This document shows, piece after piece, positions 57,561 to 64,000 of a stretch of DNA of 64,000 nucleotides (position 1 is its first letter; the number at the start of each line of letters is the position of its first letter). Below the pieces are notes generated by a model. The model worked only from the letters and a program-made list of their open reading frames with translations, was not told the DNA's origin and did not search any database. The position numbers were made by a program, and so were the translations under genes. The DNA comes from Lineus longissimus. Taxonomy: Eukaryota; Nemertea; Pilidiophora; Heteronemertea; Lineidae. Where the stretch lies: positions 7,566,001 through 7,630,000 of the forward strand of contig NC_088320.1 in assembly GCF_910592395.1 (NCBI RefSeq), given 5' to 3'.

Positions 57561-57737
57561 GGTAGGAAGATTCCCCGGTCTAGAGAACAAAATCATCTGC
57601 TCAAGCATTATGAGAGGCGCACATCAAACTGTTTGTATAGTTTATAAATGTTTGTACAGGTGGCACTAGTAGTAACAATTTTCAGATTTCACAGATAGGT
57701 AAAGCATCAGAACATCTCGCTTGGTGCAGTTTGGAAG

Positions 57738-57918
57738 TACAGTGGAACCTCCCTTTGTGGACACCTCTCGATTGAGGACAACCTCTCTATTAAGGACACT
57801 AGGTTTGGTCCCAAATTGGTTGTTTCCATTCAATTTGACCTTTCTTATCAGGACACCTCTCTATTAAGGACAGCACTTGTCAGTCCCATAGTGTCCTTTA
57901 TAGAGAGGTTCTATTGTA
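57738..57918 (+). mobile_element. Pogo-like MITE-3, unexpanded
   Basis: Complete: TACAGTGGAACCTCCC at the left and GAGAGGTTCTATTGTA at the right, about 177 bp between the TA target sites, with GGTCCCAAATTGGTTGTTTC in the middle. Confidence 0.85.
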
Positions 57919-59003
57919 TTATACTCAACTGCAACTAATTCTATCCCCTCTTTCATTAAAATGTCGATAAGACACCTCCCATGGATGCAAGGCAGGCCCG
58001 GATGGAGGGGGTGGGCCTCATTATTGGAGAAATGTTTCTGAACAAACTTTGGGAAATTGATGTTCAAACACCTGGTGTCACCTTCTCAGATTCCTAGGTC
58101 CACCTCTGCATGCTTCCGCCTCCAGATATGGTAGTAGCTGACACTGCAGAAAAGGCTCAGCCTAAAGAAGCAAAACCAACCAGGGTGATTTCACAAATGG
58201 TATTATAGAGAGGTTCTACTGTATTTGGTTGAAACATTGGAGTCTGTTCTATTCCATAATGTTGTACTCCTCAATAGCTAAACCAAACATAGTTTTCAAA
58301 GATTTCAGATTTTTCACAGTTATTCAATGAAGCGTAAAACAAAAGTGTTGGACGGAATTCCCTTTTTGAAAATAACAAGTTGTATTTTGCCCTGAATTTC
58401 CCTGACAGGGGTTTAAGTCACCAGATCTCTAGCAAACGATATATGAAAACAACGTTAAGCAATACAAACTCACCATGTTCTAATCCAAATAGACCATGAT
58501 TACTTACAAACACTACCAATAGCCATTGTGCCAGAAAAGCTTTTTCCAAAACGACAACAATTACACCGCACAAAGCTAACGTTATCAAACCACATCTCAA
58601 ATATATATTAATTCAACAAACTATTTGTGCAAAGATTTTCCAGTCTGATCAAGTTCGATAGAGGGTCTTAACAGGGCCTAAAATACCATAACATTTGAGT
58701 GAAATTAGAGCAGAGCCACAGGGTCTGGGATTATGATAAACCATGGCACATGCTGGCTAATAGGACTAAATATTTTAGCGCTTAATTTCATGTTTTTTAG
58801 ATGTTTGACGCTCAGAGCTGGTCAAATACCCCACGTTATGTCCAAGGTTGACTTGCACCCTAAATATTGCCCATAAAATAAACTCCTTAATAGTCGAGAG
58901 CTGAGTATTAAATATGATATTATTAAGTTCTACAAACAAGAGTGGTCTGTAATGCAATATAGAAGGAAACTCATGTTGTCAAGGAGAGTCACCCCATCAC
59001 TAT
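57919..59003. other. Low-copy sequence with a MITE-3 end remnant
   Basis: A fragment TATAGAGAGGTTCTACTGTA at about 58203-58222 is an isolated right end of MITE-3. Otherwise nothing recognised. Confidence 0.35.
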
Positions 59004-59396
59004 AGCTGCGCGTACACCACGAAATATTGGTGGACCAATTGCACGTACACCACCACATTGCCGCGACAAATTGGTTCGGCAATCCATTGCCGATACAAAT
59101 TGCCGGGCGAATTTGTCCCATCAAGCTTGATGGTCCAAATAAATTCGCCCGGCTTGTTAAAAGCTCGGCTTTGTCGTGGTGTACGCGCAAATGGATCGGC
59201 AATTAGCTAGTTAGATGGTTCAGCTCCAGACGGCGCTTTCGAAATGGCGCTTTCTGCTTATTGTTTGCGCGCCATTTGTTGCCGGATTTTATAACTAGCT
59301 GCAGCGCTGGTGTACACGCTTGGTGGATTTCGATGGTGCGGCATTGGTTCGCGAACCAAGATTGGTGGTCCATTTTCAGGTGGGGTACGTGCGGCT
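59004..59396. mobile_element. Palindromic element with GTACACCAC motifs and central hairpin
   Basis: The ends AGCTGCGCGTACACCAC and (complement of right end) AGCCGCACGTACCCCAC form short inverted repeats. GTACACCAC and its complement recur inside. A strong hairpin at 59102-59153 pairs GCCGGGCGAATTT with AAATTCGCCCGGC around CCATCAAGCTTGATGG. Superfamily not resolved; target duplication unclear. Confidence 0.6.
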
Positions 59397-59465
59397 TATG
59401 CTCAAACGAGGGAGTTATTTGATTGAACCCAGCAAGACCACAGAGGTGAAAAGGGGTTATGTTAG

Positions 59466-59696
59466 GAGTTGAACACAGGCATCACCATTCGGGCTAGAAC
59501 GTGAAGTCCTAAAGCAATTGGAACTCTTTCAAGATGAAGTGAAACTGAAAGCCAAATTCAAGGGTGGGAGTATGTTCTTTATTTTCAAGGGAACAGACTT
59601 CCATATTTTAAACAAACATTTACTTCATCTTGAAGGAGTTCTAATTGCTTAAGGATTTCAAGTTTTAGTCGAAACGGTGGTACCTGTGGTCAACCC
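59466..59696. mobile_element. MITE-2 copy, full length
   Basis: Both arms are present. The right end GGTACCTGTGGTCAACCC is followed directly by TTAA (59697-59700), the best evidence for a TTAA target in this family. Confidence 0.8.
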
Positions 59697-60381
59697 TTAA
59701 TGTTGGACATCAGACCTTCCACTCTGACACTTAGACATCGCAAACTAAGTTTTAAAGGCCCAAAGAAGCTCACACTTTCCACCCCTCAAACTCAACACGT
59801 TCAATAACAATAACTTTCAACAATGCTGTCGTGTTAAAGAGTTCCAATTATGCTAAAACCATTCAACTAAACCATCCTTGGCTCATAAAAGAAATTTAGA
59901 GAAAATTGAACCGCATGCTAGAATATCTTCTCAATCAGGGATAATGCCAGTCGATTTCATCACGAGTTAAAGCTAATAGTCTATGTGTATCATGTATATA
60001 CATGTAAAGTGTTCTATTCGGTGGATAGAGTTAGAGTGAAATTAACCACACTATCAAGGCCATTCTTTATCAAGATCTGAAGTCAGCACGATGGCACATT
60101 TGATGAAATGGAAATTTAGATTGGACAAAATTGCCGGAGAATTGAGCAAACTCAAAGCGTTTTCCGGATATACGCTAAATGAAATGAAATATATTGCAAG
60201 GGGTTTCATGTCGTTCGTATGTCTCGGCCAATCAAATGAAACCATGCGCGTAATTGTCTCCAGCGCGGGATAATGTTGATACGCCAACATGTCGTGCGTG
60301 AAATTGTGGTCACTTTCGCAACATGCCCACTTTCATCAGTTCTCCTCATTTGCTGTTGGCATAAGCGACGATATTACTTAC

Positions 60382-60563
60382 TACAGTGGAACCTCCCTTA
60401 GCGGACACCTCTCTACTAAGGACAACCTCTCTATTAAGGACACTAGTTTTGGTCCCAAATTGGTTGTTTCCATTCACTTTGACCTCTCTAATCAGGACAC
60501 CTCTCTTTTAAGGACAGCACTTGTCAGTCCCGAGGGTGCCGTTGATAGAGATGTTCTACTGTA
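60382..60563 (+). mobile_element. Pogo-like MITE-3, reference copy
   Basis: Between TA sites, the element starts CAGTGGAACCTCCCTTAG and ends GATAGAGATGTTCTACTG, 178 bp. Internal direct and inverted GGACACCTC / GTGTCC words give partial self-complementarity. CAGT...ACTG termini, TA target sites and GGACACC / GGTGTCC pairs are typical of non-autonomous pogo/Tigger-type elements; no transposase is present in the window. Confidence 0.85.
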
Positions 60564-60927
60564 ATTTCACAGTTGGTGCAAAAGCAACTACCAAATCAGT
60601 TGTTTTTACTATTAAATTTTAAGAATGTATTTAACAATAGCATTCCGCGAAGATGACGTCACTGCAGCTGCTGCCCTCTATTTCCCTATCGCTGAATTAC
60701 AGGCAATGTCCGACAAACATGCGGTTTCGTAATGGATTCAGGCTTTCTAACTGGGGCAGTTAGATTCAATCTGGCACATGTCCGAGTGTTGGAAATACTA
60801 CATAATTGTTCTGAATATTTCTCTCTCTGACTCTTTGGTATCATTCATGCTAAAAACAATGCAGGGTCAAAGATAATTGACTTTGAAATAAGTTCAAATG
60901 CGTAGAAATAAGTGTCGATGTCCGACT

Positions 60928-60986
60928 GTCACGTGACTAAAACGTCATCACTATCTTATGCAAATGACCTTGTGAGCTATAAATAG
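60928..60986 (+). promoter_or_regulatory. TATA-type Pol II promoter with E-box, CRE-like and octamer sites
   Basis: In order: a perfect palindromic E-box GTCACGTGAC (60928-60937), a CRE half site ACGTCA (60942-60947), a perfect POU octamer ATGCAAAT (60958-60965) and a strong TATA box TATAAATAG (60978-60986). Transcription would start near 61008-61015. The tight order and consensus quality are unusual for random sequence. No repeat family covers it. Confidence 0.45.
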
Positions 60987-61072
60987 TAACTTCGCGGGAT
61001 GCTATTTGGAATTTGCGAAATTTGCGAAACCTCGCCACACTACACTGTACAGTTTCTTTATTACCAAGGAAC

Positions 61073-61122
61073 ATGACCTTCTCCAGCTATTGGACGCAGC
61101 GTTACAAGGGAGTTGGCTTCTG
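61073..61122 (+). CDS. Candidate first coding exon below the TATA promoter
   Basis: The first ATG after the predicted start site, about 60 nt downstream, reads MTFSSYWTQRYKGVGF and then meets G|GTAACG, a usable donor, at 61123. Without splicing the frame ends one codon later in TAA. The short leader has a TTTGCGAAATTTGCGAAA direct repeat. The peptide matches no family I know. No second exon could be located before the window ends. Confidence 0.25.
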
Positions 61123-61529
61123 GTAACGATTCTAATTTGACACAATCCCGCATCCCAATTAGATAGCTAAGCCCTCCTACGCTGAGAATAGATCGACCTT
61201 ATCCTGAATACTGTTAACTTCTGAGGATGCTAATTCAGCACCCTCATCAACGTGTGGAGACTGCAGTGATTTAGTTTCATCTTCAATGAGGCAGTGGAAA
61301 TAGCTGACATTTTGATTCAATTTTATACTTATCCATCTGGATTTTTAAACAGCAAAAGTTCTTAGCGTTGATTACAGGTCAAATTTTTCAAATGAAACTA
61401 CAATATATTATCAATTCGTGTACTTTAAATATCCATTATTACAACAAATTATAATTTCAAATCAGCATGGAAGATTGTCGATCTGTTTATGCTAAATTTC
61501 AACTTCTTATTAGGAGTTTGCTTGCACTG
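61123..61529. other. AT-rich low-copy sequence
   Basis: Possible intron of the candidate above. Nothing else recognised. Confidence 0.3.
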
Positions 61530-61855
61530 GGACGTGTCATTCTCCAAGCTTATTATGAGCATTCCTTCCACAAGATAATCAAAATGAGCAGTTTTGCATG
61601 CCACTGCGGTTACGTCCAAACTGGGTTTTCTGATCTAGTCACTCCGTCTTTGGACAGAGATGGAGTCTATCATAAGGTACTCATGTTTCTCAACAGAGCC
61701 TTGGTTTTACGTCTCATTAAAAGGATGATGCCTTCTACTGTTGAGTGTCTTGCCCAAGGACACAACGATGTAAAACAGTGATCTTTTCAAGAGCCGAACC
61801 CACAACCTCCTGAATATGAGCCCAGTGCCCTAACCACAGATCAGAGCAGATCTTG
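61530..61855 (-). mobile_element. tRNA-derived SINE, family C head with family A-like body
   Basis: On the minus strand it opens with a tRNA-like head: TGTGGTTAGGGCACTGGGC, CATATTCAGGAGG (a CAT loop, as in a methionine tRNA), and B box GGGTTCGGCTC (plus strand 61791-61801). Then come GTGTCCTTGGGCAAGACAC and a diverged body that still shows AATGAGACGTAAAACCAAGG, GAGAAACATGAGTACC and AAGGAATGCTC. The 104-codon plus frame at 61467-61781 lies mostly inside it and is not a gene. Confidence 0.65.
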
Positions 61856-62293
61856 GATTAGGAACAAGTAAACATCACATTTTTGGGACACACTGTAGAA
61901 AGTTGCAAAAAAGTAGTTCCTGCATAAATTATTGCAGGCTAATTGGTTATGCACGGCCAATCATCTGGTAAACTTGCCATGACAGGGGGTTTGTTAGCAG
62001 GGACTAAATCACCCTTATTATGACCCCCACAAATATTTGTAAAGCTGAGTGGATAAGGACACCATGCGGTTCCTAAATAACAAAAGGGTTAGGAACACAA
62101 ATCTGAACTTGGTCACCTTTTAGCTCGCTGTGTTTGCACTTTCCTTTTTGAACGGAGGGCCTAAAAATACAGATTTGTGTCAAACATTTTTAGCACGGTG
62201 TAATATTAGGTTGTGCCCCTAAAGTCTATAAGTTGACTCGGCTTGATTCTTCACTCAATATCATGATATGACAGAACCCTAGAGACCATCAGC
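61856..62293. other. Low-copy sequence
   Basis: No gene or shared repeat recognised. Confidence 0.3.
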
Positions 62294-62515
62294 TCAAGAG
62301 TTGACCATAGGTACCACCATTTTGGCCAGACCTTGAAGTCCTAAAGCAATAAGAACTCCTTCAAAATGACGTGAATGCCTGTTTGAATCATATGAACCTG
62401 TTCTCAGGAAAACGAACAACTCCCAACCTTGAAATTGGCATTCACTCTGTTTTGATCGAGTTCAAACTGCCTTGGATTTCAAGTTCTAGCCAAAATGGCA
62501 GTGCTATCATTTTGT
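62294..62515. mobile_element. MITE-2 copy
   Basis: The left arm starts AGTTGACCATAGGTACCACC and the right arm ends AGTTCTAGCCAAAATGGCAG. The outermost right tip is lost. Confidence 0.75.
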
Positions 62516-62639
62516 CAATGAACATCAAAAGACATGGAATTATGAAAATGATATTTGAAAAGCCTACCTTCTATTCAAAGGTTGATGATTGTTGTCTAAC
62601 ACCATTCATTAAGTCATCCACCTCAGCCTGCAAGAGAAA

Positions 62640-63062
62640 GATATATTCTATGTCGAGACGTGAGATTGAAAGAGAGAATGATATATTCTATGTAAGCATG
62701 TGAGATTGAAAGAGAAAGTGATATTCTATCTATACACGTGAGATTGAAAGAGAGAAAGAGATATTCTATGTAAACATGTGATAATGGTAGAGAGAAGGAG
62801 ATATTCTATGTCGACTCGTGAGAATGAAAGAGATATTCTATGAATACATGTGAGATTGAAAGAGATAAAGAGATATTCTCTGTAAACACGTGAGAGTGAA
62901 AGCGAGAGAGACATTCTAAGTCGACTGGTGAGAATCAAAGAGATATTCTATGTAGACATGTGAGAGATATTCTATGTAGACACGGGCGTAGAATTGAAAG
63001 AGATATTCTATGTAGACACATGAGATTGAAAGAGAGAAATATATATACTATGTAGACACTTG
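62640..63062. repeat. About 40-bp minisatellite, irregular
   Basis: About eleven units of AGATTGAAAGAGAGAAAGAG plus ATATTCTATGTAGACATGTG with many indels; GAGATATTCTATG is the constant core. Minus-strand frames such as 62726-62938 are repeat artefacts. Confidence 0.9.
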
Positions 63063-63730
63063 ACAAAGTTGCATGCAAAATTTTCCTGCGTCACCAGTTA
63101 ATACAAATGGTATACCCTTTTAACAGTTCCATGTCAAGTTAGCCAACCATAGCTGTGTAGTGAATAATATTATAGGCCATTACAGCAAGGGTTGCTCAAG
63201 CTGACATCAACTGAGATAGGACGTACTGTGGGTAGAAAAGGGAGAAGAAACAGACCAACCTTATACTATCAGAGCCTCAAAGTACCTCAAATGAATTTGT
63301 ATCCAATAAGATAGGCAACACAACACTACTGACCAGAAAGGCAAAAACTCCACAAGTGACTTAGATTGAAAAAGGGCTACCTACGACAAGCCTTAACACA
63401 CATGAAGGGAAAAGGCCCAAGAGACAAGAGATGAGGTGTGTTAGTGTAAGCCTGGATTAGGGTGGAGGGATTAAGGATGCTTAGAGGAATGTGTAAGGAC
63501 ACTCAGTAGGGGGCTGCACCACTGGGTGTGTTGGGGATTTCTCGGTGCCCAAGTTTGTTTCTATGTGATTTTGATTCAATGGTTGGGGCCGTAATGGTGG
63601 GGGTTGAATGGAAGGTAACCTGAGTGGATTGGTAAGGGGGAAGGAGATGTCAGAAGTCTGACCCAATAATTCAAACACTTCATCCAACTTCATCTTCTTT
63701 GTAGTGCAATTTTTACTCAGAGCCCTTAGG
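63063..63730. other. Low-copy sequence
   Basis: No supported gene. A minus frame at 63481-63693 is proline-rich without exon signals. Confidence 0.3.
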
Positions 63731-64000
63731 GAGTTTCATAGCCTAGTGGTTAACATTACTGGCTACCATGCAAAAGGCCCCAGGTTCGATCGCGGGGAGA
63801 ACCCAGGATTGTATTTCTGGTTGAACCAGCGTGGCTTTCAAGGAAAAATTCCTGGCTCTTTACAGTTCTTCGAATGAGACTTGAAACCCAGGTTCCTCGT
63901 ATCTGGTGTCTATGCCAGGGCAGGTTAATAAAGACCCCACCAAGTGAGAAACATGAGTAGCTCGTGTGGACTCAACCTCTCGCCGAAGTTGGATTCACTC
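63731..64000 (+). mobile_element. tRNA-derived SINE, family A, cut by window end
   Basis: The head GAGTTTCATAGCCTAGTGG is followed by B box GGTTCGATCGCGG. The body goes through AATGAGACTTGAAACCCAGG and GGGCAGGTTAATAAAGACC to CTCGCCGAAGTTGG. The remaining 3' part lies outside the window. Confidence 0.85.

Noticed and set aside
61467-61781. 104-codon plus-strand frame
   Set aside because: Most of it lies inside a reversed SINE (tail and body), so the frame is accidental.

Overview
The window looks like non-coding nuclear DNA from a multicellular animal, most likely a marine invertebrate. The base composition is moderately AT-rich. There are no bacterial-style operons, no CRISPR array and no rRNA or intact tRNA gene. 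No open frame longer than 195 codons exists, and the longest ones are created by tandem repeats. The sequence is crowded with tRNA-derived SINEs, short palindromic DNA transposons and minisatellites. I cannot name the species. Large introns or an intergenic desert of an invertebrate deuterostome or a lophotrochozoan would fit equally well.

Layout. 0-5 kb: a full-length SINE (391-753), a second SINE type (1311-1455) and the first copies of two MITE families. 6.6-7.9 kb: a 41-bp minisatellite followed by the best candidate terminal exon (7310-7540), with a downstream AATAAA and GT-rich element. 8.3-9.6 kb: a Mutator-like 1,035-bp element with 55-bp inverted termini, inserted into a palindromic MITE with a perfect 9-bp target duplication. 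11-21 kb: more MITEs and two minisatellites. 21-27 kb: mostly low-copy sequence with a dense homeodomain-type motif cluster near 23.4 kb. 28-30 kb: two splice-flanked candidate coding exons and a clean GGGCC-ended MITE. 31-45 kb: pogo-like MITEs that have expanded internally, a repeat family ending in GAC triplets, and two large minisatellites with alternating monomers. 46.6-47.0 kb: an NRF1-type site upstream of a candidate exon with strong splice signals. 47-54 kb: largely featureless. 54-64 kb: several SINEs, including a mosaic one, a cruciform-prone element, a TATA-type promoter with a possible first exon (60928-61122), and a 40-bp minisatellite.

No protein-coding gene can be called with confidence. 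The exons listed are candidates based on frame, splice signals or polyadenylation signals, and none matches a family I recognise. Their frames do not demonstrably join into one gene. The clearest biology is genome dynamics: nested transposition, SINEs that share one body under different tRNA heads, MITEs that grow internal tandem arrays, and minisatellites organised as A/B dimers.
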